Notes: a model not told the origin generated them from the letters alone. Positions 1 to 8,987 are shown, numbered from the stretch's first letter. The stretch: DNA of 64,000 bases from Rhizobium sp. BG4 (GCF_016864575.1 NZ_CP044125.1:372001-436000); one strand, 5' to 3'. Translations and numbers: made by a program.

Positions 1-335
1 GGATCGACGGCCGCGACGTTGGGGTAGCTCAGCAACGCCTTGTTGGACTTCACAGCCCCGTTCACGTAGGTGACGACGGCGGAATAGAACTGAAAGCCGA
101 TGTAACCGGTGGCGAAAAATAGCGGAAAGCTGGTGCCGAGCGCCGGCTTGTGCGCGATGGCTCCGAAAATGACCGTCAGAAAGATGATATACGCAGCCGG
201 GTCGAGGATCGCCCAGATGTATCCGCCGGGCTTGCTTCCGAAGCGCGTGGCCATCTCGCGAATCAACAATGCGGCGACGACACGAAAATGTGAGCCGACA
301 TAGTATCCGAACTGTTGGCCTTGTGCTGGCTGCAT
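1..335 (-). CDS. ABC-2 type polysaccharide export permease, 5' part only
   Basis: This gene runs off the left edge of the window. The minus strand reads open from an ATG at 335 for about 111 codons. The start is preceded by AAGGA at a 7-base distance. The protein begins with a short polar stretch, then contains LLIREMATRFG and a region rich in aromatic and hydrophobic residues (AAYIIFLTVIFGAIA, FFATGYIGFQFY). This arrangement is typical of KpsM/RkpT-type permeases, which pass capsular or O-antigen polysaccharide across the inner membrane with a KpsT-type ATPase. The family assignment is inferred from this N-terminal pattern; the C-terminal half is not visible. Confidence 0.7.
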   Translation of the reverse strand, partial: MQPAQGQQFGYYVGSHFRVVAALLIREMATRFGSKPGGYIWAILDPAAYIIFLTVIFGAIAHKPALGTSFPLFFATGYIGFQFYSAVVTYVNGAVKSNKALLSYPNVAAVD

Positions 336-487
336 TCCTATCCTTCAAGCACTGTCTGGCGCCCGCCACCGGCAGATGCAATGGTTGCCGCGTTCGATAT
401 CGCGCCGCCATTGCAACGGCGTGTGCCTGCTTATACTACAACTTGAAGAGTGGCCGCTAGCTACTCAATCAGCGAGACCAGACGACG

Positions 488-1093
488 ATGAAAACACGCG
501 AAGAACGGCAGGCGCAGCGCGCGGCGATGCCGCGGACACAGCTTTCGGCTCACCATATGGAGAATGCCAAGCTCCTGCCGGATCGAGGGGAGCTGCTCTA
601 CCGCATTCCGAACGGCGGCGTGGGCGTCGAGGTCGGGGTGGCCTTTGGCGAGTATACGGCCGAGATCGTCGAGAAGAATCGCCCTTCGCAGCTCTTCCTT
701 ATCGATCCCTGGGGGATGGACCGTTACAGTTCCGGCCTGCATGACGTGCAGACCAAGTTCGAGGCGGAGATTGCTTCCGGACAGGTCACGCTGATGCAGG
801 GCACGTCTCTGGAGAAGCTCAACGAGTTCGAGGACGGGTTTCTCGACTGGGCCTATATCGATACCGACCATTCCTTCGAGCTCACCTGGCAGGAGCTCCT
901 GCTCTGCGACAGGAAGGTGAAGCGGACGGGGCGGATTGCCGGGCATGATTTCTGCACCGGCAATACGGTGAAGCCGATGGTCTATGGCGTGGTCGAGGCC
1001 GTCACCAAGTTCTGCAAGGATTATGGCTGGCAGTTCGAGTTCGTGACGGTCGAATCACACGCGCATTTTTCCTACTGCCTGAAGCGGCTCTGA
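488..1093 (+). CDS. class I SAM-dependent methyltransferase
   Basis: A 201-residue protein of the Methyltransf_24 type. The glycine motif VGVEVGVAFGEYTAEI near residues 45-60 is SAM-binding motif I. The segment LFLIDPWG follows at the second strand, and WAYIDTDHSFELTWQEL matches the acidic region that in this family ends with an Asp-His pair. Such proteins often act on glycans or small metabolites, and the divergent neighbour is a polysaccharide exporter, so a role in decorating surface polysaccharide is plausible but unproven. No signal peptide or membrane segment is visible, so it is likely cytoplasmic. Confidence 0.75.
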   Translation: MKTREERQAQRAAMPRTQLSAHHMENAKLLPDRGELLYRIPNGGVGVEVGVAFGEYTAEIVEKNRPSQLFLIDPWGMDRYSSGLHDVQTKFEAEIASGQVTLMQGTSLEKLNEFEDGFLDWAYIDTDHSFELTWQELLLCDRKVKRTGRIAGHDFCTGNTVKPMVYGVVEAVTKFCKDYGWQFEFVTVESHAHFSYCLKRL

Positions 1094-1143
1094 CAAAGCT
1101 GCGGCGGCCGGCACGGATGCCGGTCGCCTTTCCTGCCGGATGC

Positions 1144-1566
1144 TCACGCCTGACGCGAAACGCTCCAGCCCTTTCCTGCATACTGATCGTCACTGACATG
1201 CTCCATCCAGTCGACCGGAGAGCCGTTCAGCGCTTCCTGGATGGCAATGTGGCTCATTGCCGTGTGGGGCGCCGCACCATGCCAGTGCTTTTCGCCAGGC
1301 TCGAACCACACGACGTCGCCGGGGCGGATCTCGCGGATGTCCTGCCCCCAGACCTGCACGAGGCCCTTGCCTGACGTCACGATCAGCGTCTGCCCCAGGG
1401 GATGCGTGTGCCAGGCGGTGCGGGCGCCGGGTTCGAAAGTGACGGTGGCGGCGCGGACGCGGGCGGGATCCGGCCCTTCGACGATCGGGTCGAGGCGGAC
1501 GGTGCCGGTGAAATAGTCGGCGGATGGCCTGGTCGAGGGCCGCGATCCGGCCTGCTTGATGTCCAT
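1144..1566 (-). CDS. cupin protein resembling cupin hydroxynitrile lyases
   Basis: A 140-residue single-domain cupin. Cupin motif 1 ([14 protein letters not shown]) supplies two metal-binding histidines, and motif 2 ([17 protein letters not shown]) supplies a third. The order and wording of these motifs, and the C-terminal VDWMEHVSD, closely match what I recall of small cupins shown to act as (R)-mandelonitrile lyases, for example in Granulicella. The same family also contains members of unknown function, so the natural substrate is not established. It lies divergently to a DUF3833 gene with an 79-base gap. Confidence 0.75.
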   Translation of the reverse strand: MDIKQAGSRPSTRPSADYFTGTVRLDPIVEGPDPARVRAATVTFEPGARTAWHTHPLGQTLIVTSGKGLVQVWGQDIREIRPGDVVWFEPGEKHWHGAAPHTAMSHIAIQEALNGSPVDWMEHVSDDQYAGKGWSVSRQA

Positions 1567-1645
1567 TGTGATTCTCCTGCGATTGATCCGGTGCGTGCGT
1601 GCAAACGTAGGTCAGTGACAGGATGATTTGAAGTGGAGGAAGACC

Positions 1646-2152
1646 ATGCGACGCACCGGTCTCATCATCATCGCCGCGATTCTCGCCATCATCGCCCTGC
1701 CGCATCTGGCGAGTGCGCGCGATTTCGCGCTCGAGGATTTCTTTGCCGGGCGCAGCGTGGCGCAGGGAGAGTTCAAGGCGATCAACGGCGTCGACCGCAA
1801 GTTTCGCGTGGCGCTGACCGGCCGCTGGAACGGCAGGCAACTGACGCTTCGTGAGGATTTCGTCTATGCCGACGGTCAGCGCGAGCGGAAGACCTGGCGC
1901 TTCATCAAGACAGCGCCCGGCCGCTACAGCGGCACCCGCGAGGATGTGGTCGGCCCGGCGGAGGTGACGATCAAGGGCGACGTGGCGCGCTACAGCTATC
2001 TCGTCGATATCGCGCCTGGGCCAAAGCAGAATATCGTCCGCTTCCACGATACGATCCGGCGCCAGCCTGATGGGACCCTGCTGAATACCGCCTGGGTCAG
2101 CAAATTCGGCTTCCCGGTTGCCACCGTGCGGGTCGTCTTCTCGAAGAAGTGA
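1646..2152 (+). CDS. DUF3833 family exported protein
   Basis: A 168-residue protein. The ATG at 1646 is preferred over the upstream TTG at 1628 because GGAGGA lies 6 bases before it. An N-terminal hydrophobic segment (TGLIIIAAILAIIALPHLASA) is a likely signal peptide or membrane anchor. The rest contains the DUF3833 pattern: FFAGRSVAQGEF, a central LREDFVYADG and a WRFIK segment. The family is common in Proteobacteria and its function is unknown. Nothing in the sequence suggests catalysis; it is probably periplasmic or lipid-associated. Confidence 0.75.
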   Translation: MRRTGLIIIAAILAIIALPHLASARDFALEDFFAGRSVAQGEFKAINGVDRKFRVALTGRWNGRQLTLREDFVYADGQRERKTWRFIKTAPGRYSGTREDVVGPAEVTIKGDVARYSYLVDIAPGPKQNIVRFHDTIRRQPDGTLLNTAWVSKFGFPVATVRVVFSKK

Positions 2153-2244
2153 GGCCCTGCCCTATCTCCCTTGCGGTCGCGCGCTTGCCGCCCTCTGCGG
2201 CGGCTGCTAGGTGCGATGCAGTTTCATCACGAGGGAGATTTTCC

Positions 2245-3231
2245 ATGAAAGAGCATAGTTTCGGCCGCATGCCGTTTTCGGTCACCAATGTCGGCTTCGG
2301 CGCCTGGCAGATCGGCGGCTCCTGGGGTGACGTCAGCGAGGCCGATGGCCGCGCCGCCCTGAACGCAGCACTCGATGCCGGCATGACCTTCATCGACACC
2401 GCCGACGTCTATGGCGACGGCCGCTCGGAAAAGATCGTCGCCGACGTCCTGAAGAGCCGCGGCGGCAAGCGCCCGATGGTCGCCACCAAGGCCGGACGCC
2501 GCCTGAACCCGCATGTCGCCGACGGCTACACCAAGGCCAATCTCGAAGGCTTCATCGACCGCAGCCTGAAGAATCTCGAGGTCGAGAGCCTCGACCTCGT
2601 GCAGCTGCACTGCCCGCCGACGGAGGTGCTTTACCGCGCGGAGGTCTTCGAAGGCCTGAACGAGCTGCAGAAGGCCGGCAAGATCAAGGGCTACGGCGTC
2701 AGCGTCGAGAAGGTCGAGGAAGCGCTGAAGGCGATCGAATTCCCTGGCGTCGAGAGCATCCAGATCATCTACAACATCTTCCGCCAGCGCCCGGATCACC
2801 TGTTCTTCCAGGAAGCCCGCCGCAAGAACGTCGCGGTGATCGCCCGCGTGCCGCTCGCCAGCGGCCTGCTCTCCGGCAAGATCACCCGCGACACGAAATT
2901 CGCGACCGACGACCACCGCAACTTCAACCGCAACGGCGAAGCCTTCGATGTCGGCGAGACCTTTGCCGGCGTCCCCTTCGAGGTCGGCCTGCAGGCGGTC
3001 GAGGAAGTGCGCAAGCTGGTGCCTGCGGGCGCCACGATGGCCGCCTTCGCGCTGCGCTGGATCCTGATGCATGAGGCCGTTACCGTGGTCATCCCGGGCG
3101 CCCGCAATGCCGAGCAGGCGAAGGCGAATGCCGAGGCTGCCAGCCTTGCACCGCTTTCTCAGGACGTGATGGCCGCGACGCGCGAGATCTACGAGCGGCT
3201 GATTGCGCCGCATGTGCATCATCGCTGGTAG
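2245..3231 (+). CDS. aldo/keto reductase
   Basis: A 328-residue NADP-dependent oxidoreductase. I chose the ATG at 2245 because GAGGGAG lies 8 bases upstream; an in-frame extension back to 2149 lacks such a site. The catalytic tetrad is visible: Asp and Tyr in FIDTADVYGDG, Lys in VATKAGRR and His in DLVQLHCPP. The C-terminal TVVIPGARNAEQAKAN matches the coenzyme-binding segment of the YajO/Tas-like aldo/keto reductases. The physiological carbonyl substrate cannot be read from the sequence. A GC-rich terminator follows directly. Confidence 0.88.
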   Translation: MKEHSFGRMPFSVTNVGFGAWQIGGSWGDVSEADGRAALNAALDAGMTFIDTADVYGDGRSEKIVADVLKSRGGKRPMVATKAGRRLNPHVADGYTKANLEGFIDRSLKNLEVESLDLVQLHCPPTEVLYRAEVFEGLNELQKAGKIKGYGVSVEKVEEALKAIEFPGVESIQIIYNIFRQRPDHLFFQEARRKNVAVIARVPLASGLLSGKITRDTKFATDDHRNFNRNGEAFDVGETFAGVPFEVGLQAVEEVRKLVPAGATMAAFALRWILMHEAVTVVIPGARNAEQAKANAEAASLAPLSQDVMAATREIYERLIAPHVHHRW

Positions 3232-3254
3232 GATTTGCACGGATTGAATGAGAG

Positions 3255-3282
3255 ACGGCCGGGTTATTGCCCGGCCGTTTCT
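3255..3282 (+). terminator. terminator of the aldo/keto reductase gene
   Basis: A perfect 9-bp stem (ACGGCCGGG paired with CCCGGCCGT) with a 6-base loop, followed by TTCTATTT. It begins 24 bases after the stop codon of the aldo/keto reductase. Confidence 0.75.
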
Positions 3283-3308
3283 ATTTGCGAGGACCTCTCC
3301 TCCTCTCC

Positions 3309-3426
3309 CCTCATTCCTGTGCTTGTCACAGGAAACCAGCCGACGCGCGTCTGCGCGGCGGGAAAGAGACTCTTCTGCCCAAGGACTTGGGCAGGCTGGA
3401 TTCCTGTGACAAGCACAGGAATGAGG
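3309..3426. repeat. RIME-like intergenic palindromic repeat
   Basis: Two 26-bp arms at 3309-3334 and 3401-3426 are perfect inverted copies (core TTCCTGTGACAAGCACAGGA). Inside lies a second palindrome, CTGCCCA-N6-TGGGCAG at 3375-3394. The whole 118-bp unit would fold into a large cruciform. I recognise this consensus as one of the abundant intergenic mosaic elements of Rhizobium and Agrobacterium genomes. It sits between two convergent genes and their terminators. Confidence 0.8.
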
Positions 3427-3474
3427 GAGGTGGTTGGAATGGGCGCGTCACATTCCGCCAACGTCCACTGAAAC

Positions 3475-3501
3475 AAAAAGGCCGGGCTTGCGCCCGGCCT
3501 T
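3475..3501 (-). terminator. terminator of the phytase-like esterase gene
   Basis: A perfect 10-bp stem (AAGGCCGGGC paired with GCCCGGCCTT) and a 4-base loop at 3478-3501. On the minus strand it is followed by a run of T residues. It starts 25 bases past the stop codon of the minus-strand gene. Confidence 0.85.
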
Positions 3502-3526
3502 CCTAATCTCATGCTGCCTGAACAGC

Positions 3527-5725
3527 TCAGTTCGTGCCGACCAGGTTGACCGGGAAGAACAGGGTCTCGCCGGAGGAGTCGCTGACGCCGTCGTTGTCGG
3601 TGACGGCGTAGGGCTTGCCGGCGGCGTCGAAGGTGAAGCCTTCGAGCTTGTCGAGGACGTAGCCGTTGGTTGCCGTCTTCAGTTCGTCGAGGAAGTCATG
3701 AGCTTCCGCCTTCTTGACGACCGGAAGTTCACCGCCGAGCTTGGCGGGCTTCAGGTCGGAGATGGCGACCTTGTAGAGCTTCTTCAGCTTGGCAGCATCG
3801 CCGACGAGGTTGTCGCGCTCGATGATGTAGACGCTGTCGCCATGGGCGGAGATTTCCGAGAGACCGACCCAGCCGTTTTCAGACTTGTCGAGCGGGTAGC
3901 GCACAGCGCCCCATTCCTTGCTCTTCGGGTTGTAGGAGACGAGCTTGACAAAGCCCTTCTCGTCGTCCTTCCACTCGCGCTGTACGGCCATCCACAGCGT
4001 CGCGTCGTCGCCGGAGCCAACGATCGTCACGCCTTCGAAGCCGTAGCGGATTTCGTTATCCGTCAGTTCCTTCGGCAGCGCGATCTCTTCCTTGATCTCG
4101 CCCTTCGGGTTGACGTGGTAGAGAGCGTGGGGCAGCAACTTTTCGCTATTGCCTTCCGAAGCCAGCCAGAACCAGCCCTTGGCGTCGACGGCGATGCCTT
4201 CGATGTCGAGCTTCTGGGCAGCGGCGCCATCGCGCTTGACAGTCATGGCATCGGTGATGACGGCAGGCTTCTTGGTGGCGTCGATCGTGTAGATCGTCGG
4301 CTGATTGCCGAGAACGCTGTCGGACACGGCAAAGAGCTGGCCGGCCTTTTCAGGAACGGCAGCAAGGCCCGAAAGCGCTGCGAAGCCGATCGGATTGCCG
4401 TCCTTCTCTGCCGAGACGATCTGCGGATAGGCCTTTTCGCCTTCGCTGCGCTCATAGATCATGACATGCGAGCGCGGGCCGCCGTCTTCGCCGAGATCGG
4501 CTTCGTTGGCCGTGGCGAAGAGATTGCGGCTCGGGATGGCGATCGCGCCTTCCGGCGAAACGCCCGACGGCAGGATCTGGAGCAGTTCCGGATCAGCGCC
4601 GGTGTCCTTGAAGACGCCGACGACCGAAGCGCGCTCTGCGAGCAGGAAGAACAGCTGGTCGTCGCCGAACTTGGCAGCTTCAAGACCTTCAGGCTCGACG
4701 CCCTTCGAGGACGAGCGTCCCTCGGGATAGTGGCCGAGATGGGCAACGGCGCGCTCGAAGGACGAGCCCGATTCGTAGAGAACCTTGCCGGTCTTGTCGA
4801 AGACGGTGAAGCCGCGCGAGCCGCCTTCATAGTCGCCTTCGTTGGCGACGACGAGACGGTTGTCGTCCAGCCACTTCACGGCGTCGGGCTCGCGAAGAAC
4901 GCCCTTGGCTTCGCCGGTGAACTTCAGCTGGCCGTCCTTCTTGGTGTCGATGCCGGAGAGATCGGTGCTGCCGGCGGTGAAATGCGTCTTCACCGTACCG
5001 GTCTTGCCGTCGATGATGACGATCTCGTTGTTTTCCTGCAGCGTCAGGGCGATCTCGTCCTGGCCGTTGAAGGAGACGAATTCGGGCTCCGGATCTTCAG
5101 GCGCGATGCCGGCGAGACCCGTCAGCGTGACGTGCTTGATGGTGCCGCAATCGACAGTGCCGTTCTTGACCTGGAAGAGCACGAGATCGCCAGCCGGCAT
5201 CTGCGGGATCTTGCCGTCGTTGATGTCTTCGTCACGCTCGTTCTCGATGGCGATCGTGCCGAGCGTCTTGTCCTTGTTGAGAGCGATCGAATCCGGCTGG
5301 CCGCCGAGATCGCAGGTGTTCTCGATCTTCTTGGTGGCAACGTCGACGATGGCCAGGCGGCCCGACGGCTTGACCTTGCTTTCGCTGGTGTTGACGGCGA
5401 CGAGCGCCTTGCCCGAGGTCGAGGTGACCGACGTCGGCTCACCGTCCATCATCAGTGCGCCCAAGGCCTTCGGGGCCTTGGCGTCGGTGATGTCGACGAA
5501 GCCGATCGCGCCGAGCGGGCTGTCGCTGTAGATCAGCGTGTTGCCGTCGTCGGTTGCGGTGATGATTTCTGCAGAGGTCGTCGAAAGCTTGTCCTTGCCT
5601 TCAGGCAGGTTCGAAGCGACTGGAAAAGATGCGATGCGATTGAAAACAGGCTCGGCAACTGCCGGAAAGGCAACAGAAGCCAGGAGCACGGCAGCGAGCG
5701 CTGCCTTGCGCGATGAAATAGTCAT
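3527..5725 (-). CDS. exported esterase-like activity of phytase family protein
   Basis: A 732-residue secreted protein. The ATG at 5725 gives a clear Sec signal peptide (SSRKAALAAVLLASVAFPAVAE) and has GGGGGAT a few bases upstream; the longer open frame to 5812 does not. The N-terminal half has beta-propeller features (repeated SGRLAIVDVATK and GDLVLFQVKNG segments, as in LVIVD-type repeats). The C-terminal half has the phytase-like pattern: DIEGIAVDAKGWFWLASEGN, RYGFEGVTI, and LDKLEGFTFDAAGKPYAVTDNDG. Family members hydrolyse phosphoesters or are choice-of-anchor surface proteins. The periplasmic phosphate link is inferred. A strong terminator closes the gene. Confidence 0.8.
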   Translation of the reverse strand: MTISSRKAALAAVLLASVAFPAVAEPVFNRIASFPVASNLPEGKDKLSTTSAEIITATDDGNTLIYSDSPLGAIGFVDITDAKAPKALGALMMDGEPTSVTSTSGKALVAVNTSESKVKPSGRLAIVDVATKKIENTCDLGGQPDSIALNKDKTLGTIAIENERDEDINDGKIPQMPAGDLVLFQVKNGTVDCGTIKHVTLTGLAGIAPEDPEPEFVSFNGQDEIALTLQENNEIVIIDGKTGTVKTHFTAGSTDLSGIDTKKDGQLKFTGEAKGVLREPDAVKWLDDNRLVVANEGDYEGGSRGFTVFDKTGKVLYESGSSFERAVAHLGHYPEGRSSSKGVEPEGLEAAKFGDDQLFFLLAERASVVGVFKDTGADPELLQILPSGVSPEGAIAIPSRNLFATANEADLGEDGGPRSHVMIYERSEGEKAYPQIVSAEKDGNPIGFAALSGLAAVPEKAGQLFAVSDSVLGNQPTIYTIDATKKPAVITDAMTVKRDGAAAQKLDIEGIAVDAKGWFWLASEGNSEKLLPHALYHVNPKGEIKEEIALPKELTDNEIRYGFEGVTIVGSGDDATLWMAVQREWKDDEKGFVKLVSYNPKSKEWGAVRYPLDKSENGWVGLSEISAHGDSVYIIERDNLVGDAAKLKKLYKVAISDLKPAKLGGELPVVKKAEAHDFLDELKTATNGYVLDKLEGFTFDAAGKPYAVTDNDGVSDSSGETLFFPVNLVGTN

Positions 5726-5821
5726 GAAATCCCCCATGCGTCGAAAAATCGAAACATGGGGGTTTTGAGGGAAGCGGATGACAGGCAGATGACAACGGGC
5801 GCAATTTTGCACCGCTTTGCA

Positions 5822-6721
5822 TCAGGCCGCATTTTTCTCCCGGCGCATCTCGTTGCGCATGATGAAGAGCGACGCCATCAGGATCAGTGCGGCGCCGAGC
5901 CAGAGATAGCCCGCCGGCGCATAGCCGAAGAACAGCCATCCGGCGAGAACATTGAGCGGCAGCTTCAGGTCGTCGAAGGGCTGGACATAGGCGGCGTCGG
6001 CGACGGTGTAGGCCAGCGTCAGCAGATATTGCGCAAAGACGGTCAGCAGACCGGCGAAGACGAAGAGCGCCAGGGTCATGCCCTGCGGCACCTCGAAACC
6101 GGCCACACCCGCGAGCACGCCGTTGATCGGCGTCAGCAGCACCAGCAGCCAGACGGTGATGGTCTCCGGCTTCTCGATGCCGGTCAGGCTCTTGGTGATT
6201 AGCGACGACGCGCCCCAGAAGAGCGCCGAGATAATCGGAAGGAGTGCCGCCCAGGTGAAGGCGTCCGACCATGGCTGCAGGATGATCATCGCCCCGGCAA
6301 AGCCGACCGCCGTCGCCGCCCAGCGTGCCGGGCCGACGCGCTCGCCGAGAAACAGGCGGGCGCCGAGGATGATGAAGAAGGGCGAGGTCATGACCAGCGC
6401 GATCGCCTGCCAGATCGGCACCGAGGCCAGACCGGACACCCAGGCTTCGACCCCGAGGGCTGCGAGCGCCACGCGAACGATATGGCGCCAGGGGTAAGAG
6501 GTGCGCATTGCCGAGAAGCCGGCGCGGCGCAGGAAGGGAAGCGAGAAGAGGAGCGCGAAGGCATATTGCCAGAAGGCGGCGGAAGCGGCTGCGAAGCCGA
6601 GCTTCATCGTCAGCCATTGGGTGACGACATTGAGAACGGAAAAGGCAATGCCCGCCAGCACCATGAAGGCGGCACCGGCCACCGCACGCGACGAGGAAAA
6701 AGCAAGGGAAGTCTGATTCAT
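5822..6721 (-). CDS. ribN: riboflavin importer RibN (EamA/DMT family)
   Basis: A 299-residue inner-membrane protein with about ten hydrophobic segments and two EamA halves, as in drug/metabolite transporters. Its identity rests on context: a complete FMN riboswitch lies upstream on the same strand, at 6812-6958. RibN of Rhizobium leguminosarum is an EamA-family flavin transporter known to be placed under such a riboswitch. The hydrophobic core begins with AGAAFMVLAGIAFSVLN. The start is uncertain: ATGs at 6721 and 6730 are both possible, and I chose 6721 because of the weak GGATGAAAG before it. Transcription would fall when FMN is abundant. Confidence 0.85.
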   Translation of the reverse strand: MNQTSLAFSSSRAVAGAAFMVLAGIAFSVLNVVTQWLTMKLGFAAASAAFWQYAFALLFSLPFLRRAGFSAMRTSYPWRHIVRVALAALGVEAWVSGLASVPIWQAIALVMTSPFFIILGARLFLGERVGPARWAATAVGFAGAMIILQPWSDAFTWAALLPIISALFWGASSLITKSLTGIEKPETITVWLLVLLTPINGVLAGVAGFEVPQGMTLALFVFAGLLTVFAQYLLTLAYTVADAAYVQPFDDLKLPLNVLAGWLFFGYAPAGYLWLGAALILMASLFIMRNEMRREKNAA

Positions 6722-6811
6722 GTCTTTCATCCAGAAAGGGACCAACACAAATCAGGACGCATGATCGCAGGACGGCAGCCGGACAGACCCCTGCCCCGCT
6801 CACAGCTTGCG

Positions 6812-6958
6812 ATCATTCTCTTTCATCCGGACTATACCGTCGGCTCCGGAATTGCACCGGATCTGCTGACCCCCGGCCTCTGACGGCCGAAGCGCTCGCG
6901 GGCTTGGGCCGAGACCCTTTACCGCCGGTGGGGACTTTCACCCCGCCCTGAGAACCGC
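6812..6958 (-). promoter_or_regulatory. FMN riboswitch (RFN element) controlling ribN
   Basis: Read on the minus strand, this segment has the conserved RFN blocks in order: CTCAGGGCGGGGTGAAAGTC, CCCACCGGCGGTAAAGGG, then GTCAGCAGATCCGGTGCAAT, CCGGAGCCGACGGTATAG and CCGGATGAAAGAGAATGAT. These form the six-helix junction that binds flavin mononucleotide. About 90 bases separate it from the ribN start, enough for an expression platform that stops transcription or masks the ribosome-binding site when FMN is bound. Confidence 0.95.
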
Positions 6959-6997
6959 CGATCCGTAGATCAAAGGCCTGCGCTCCGCAAGGCCAGG

Positions 6998-7037
6998 GAA
7001 ATGCGAAAAGGGTCCGGCTTTCGCCGAACCCTTCGAA
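6998..7037 (-). terminator. terminator of the chemoreceptor gene (40-bp repeat copy 1)
   Basis: An 11-bp stem with one mismatch (AAGGGTCCGGC against GCCGAACCCTT) and a TTTC loop at 7008-7033, followed on the minus strand by TTCGC. The 40 bases 6998-7037 are identical to 9202-9241. It sits 28 bases past the stop of the chemoreceptor gene. Confidence 0.75.
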
Positions 7038-7064
7038 GTCATGCTCTTCTACCGGTAGCCGGTC

Positions 7065-8987
7065 TCAGAACTCGGACCATTCCTGCTTCACCGCGGCATT
7101 GCCGTGGGTGGCATAGGCGGGAGCCGGTGCCGCACTGCGCTGCGGGCGGGCCATGGCGGCTGCGGTCTGGCGCAAGGCGGATGCATTGGTCTCCGTGCGG
7201 CTGCCGCCGAGCTGGAACTGGCCGATCAGCTGGTTCATGCGATCGGCTTCGGCGGCGAGCGTGGCGCTGGCGGCATTGGTCTCTTCGACCATCGCAGCAT
7301 TCTGCTGGGTCACCTGATCCATCTGGTTGACGGCGCTGTTGACTTCGGAAAGGCCGGTCGACTGTTCGCGCGACGACGTGGCGATGGCGTCCATGTGCTG
7401 GTTGATGGTGACGACCAGCTGTTCGATGGTCTTCAGCGCCTCACCGGTTTCGCGCACCAGCTTGACGCCGCCTTCGACTTCAACCGACGAGTTGCGGATC
7501 AGGTCCTTGATCTGCTTTGCGGCCTGGGCGGAACGCTGTGCCAGTTCACGGACTTCCTGGGCAACGACGGCAAAGCCCTTGCCGGCTTCACCGGCACGCG
7601 CCGCCTCAACACCGGCGTTCAGCGCCAGCAGGTTGGTCTGGAAGGCAATCTCGTCGATGACGCCGATGATGCTGGAGATCTGGTTCGACGACTGCTCGAT
7701 CCGCTCCATCGCATCGACGGCATTGGCAACAACCGTGCCGGAAGCCGTGGCGCTGCGGTTTGCCTGGATCGCCACCTGGCGGGCCTCGTCGGCGCGCTTG
7801 GAGGAGTTCGAGACGTTGACGGTGATCTGATCAAGAGCGGCTGCCGTCTCCTCGAGCGAAGCGGCCTGCTGTTCGGTGCGCTTGGAGAGATCCTCGGCGC
7901 CCTGACTGATCTCGCGCGTACCCCCGGTGATCGAGACCGCCGACTGGGCGACGGCGCGGAGCGTGCCGCCGAGCTGCGAGATCGCACCGTTCAGGTCGTG
8001 GCGGAGCGCCTCGAAATCAGGGGCGAAGGCATCGTTGAGCTGGAAGTCGAGCTCGCCGGCTGCGAGGCGGCGCAGACCACCGGCCAGACCGGCCGTTGCC
8101 TGCTCGAGGCGCTGCTGGGCGGCAGCTTCTGCTTCGGAAGCAAGGCGAGCCCTGTCGGCCTCGGTCTTGGCGCGGGTCATCTCGGCATCGGCCTGCAGGC
8201 GCTGATTGTCGATCGCGGCAAGACGGAAGATCTCGACGGCATTGGCCATCTGGCCGATTTCGTCCTCCCTGCCCTTCCCCGGAATTTCCGACGCGGTGTC
8301 GCCGGCGGCCAGACCACGCATCGACTTGGTGATGCGGACGATGGGGCTCGCGATGCCCGAAATGCCGAAATAGATCGCGGCGAAGACGATCAGAGCGCTG
8401 AGGCCGAGAACGGCGGAGATCAGCGTCAGGGTCGTGGAATACTGGCTGCGGCTTTCGGCGAGACCGGCAGCAGCTGCGTCCTCGTTGAAGGCGACGAGCT
8501 TGTCGACATTGTCAGCCAGGATATCGGCGACCGGGCCGAGGTTTGCGTCGAAGGCATTGATCGCGTCCTGCTGCTTGCCGGCCTTCGCCAGCGCGATCAT
8601 CTTCTGGCCCTCTTCGATATATTTCTGCGAGGAGCTGTCCATCTCCTGATAGATGCCGCGCTCGACATCGGTATCGACGAGGTCCTGATAGGCGAGGACC
8701 GTCTTGCGGAGCTTGGCTTCGCGCTCGCCGATCTTCTTTTCCAGCGCCGCCTCGTCGCCCGAGGTGCGGCCCATCGCCAGGTCGCCGTAGGAGCCGCGCA
8801 GCGAATAGCGGGCAAGCTGGATATCCTTGGCCTTGGAAATGCCGGGATGCATGCTGGTCGCGAACAACTCGTTGTTCTTGTTGGAATCGCGCAGGCCGGT
8901 GACGGCGATATAGCCGGTGGCTCCGAACATTATGGTGAGAACGGCGAAAATACTGATCATTGCCGTCTTAATATCAGGACGCTTCAT
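7065..8987 (-). CDS. methyl-accepting chemotaxis protein
   Basis: A 640-residue transmembrane chemoreceptor. TM1 lies near residues 10-30, then comes a four-helix-bundle type periplasmic sensor of about 155 residues (MCP_1/4HB type: ATSMHPGISKAKDIQLARYS). TM2 is near 190-210, a HAMP region follows (PIVRITKSMRGLAAGD), and then the signalling domain with hairpin tip EIAFQTNLLALNAGVEAARA. The C-terminus EWSEF fits the xWxxF pentapeptide that tethers CheR and CheB. The ligand cannot be read from the sequence. No che genes are nearby, so it signals to a remote Che cluster. An identical terminator repeat flanks it on both sides. Confidence 0.93.
   Translation of the reverse strand: MKRPDIKTAMISIFAVLTIMFGATGYIAVTGLRDSNKNNELFATSMHPGISKAKDIQLARYSLRGSYGDLAMGRTSGDEAALEKKIGEREAKLRKTVLAYQDLVDTDVERGIYQEMDSSSQKYIEEGQKMIALAKAGKQQDAINAFDANLGPVADILADNVDKLVAFNEDAAAAGLAESRSQYSTTLTLISAVLGLSALIVFAAIYFGISGIASPIVRITKSMRGLAAGDTASEIPGKGREDEIGQMANAVEIFRLAAIDNQRLQADAEMTRAKTEADRARLASEAEAAAQQRLEQATAGLAGGLRRLAAGELDFQLNDAFAPDFEALRHDLNGAISQLGGTLRAVAQSAVSITGGTREISQGAEDLSKRTEQQAASLEETAAALDQITVNVSNSSKRADEARQVAIQANRSATASGTVVANAVDAMERIEQSSNQISSIIGVIDEIAFQTNLLALNAGVEAARAGEAGKGFAVVAQEVRELAQRSAQAAKQIKDLIRNSSVEVEGGVKLVRETGEALKTIEQLVVTINQHMDAIATSSREQSTGLSEVNSAVNQMDQVTQQNAAMVEETNAASATLAAEADRMNQLIGQFQLGGSRTETNASALRQTAAAMARPQRSAAPAPAYATHGNAAVKQEWSEF

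Noticed and set aside
3434..5716. A 760-codon plus-strand open frame opposite the phytase-like gene
   Set aside because: It is the antisense of a gene with a signal peptide, family motifs and terminator. The long open frame is a by-product of high GC codon usage.
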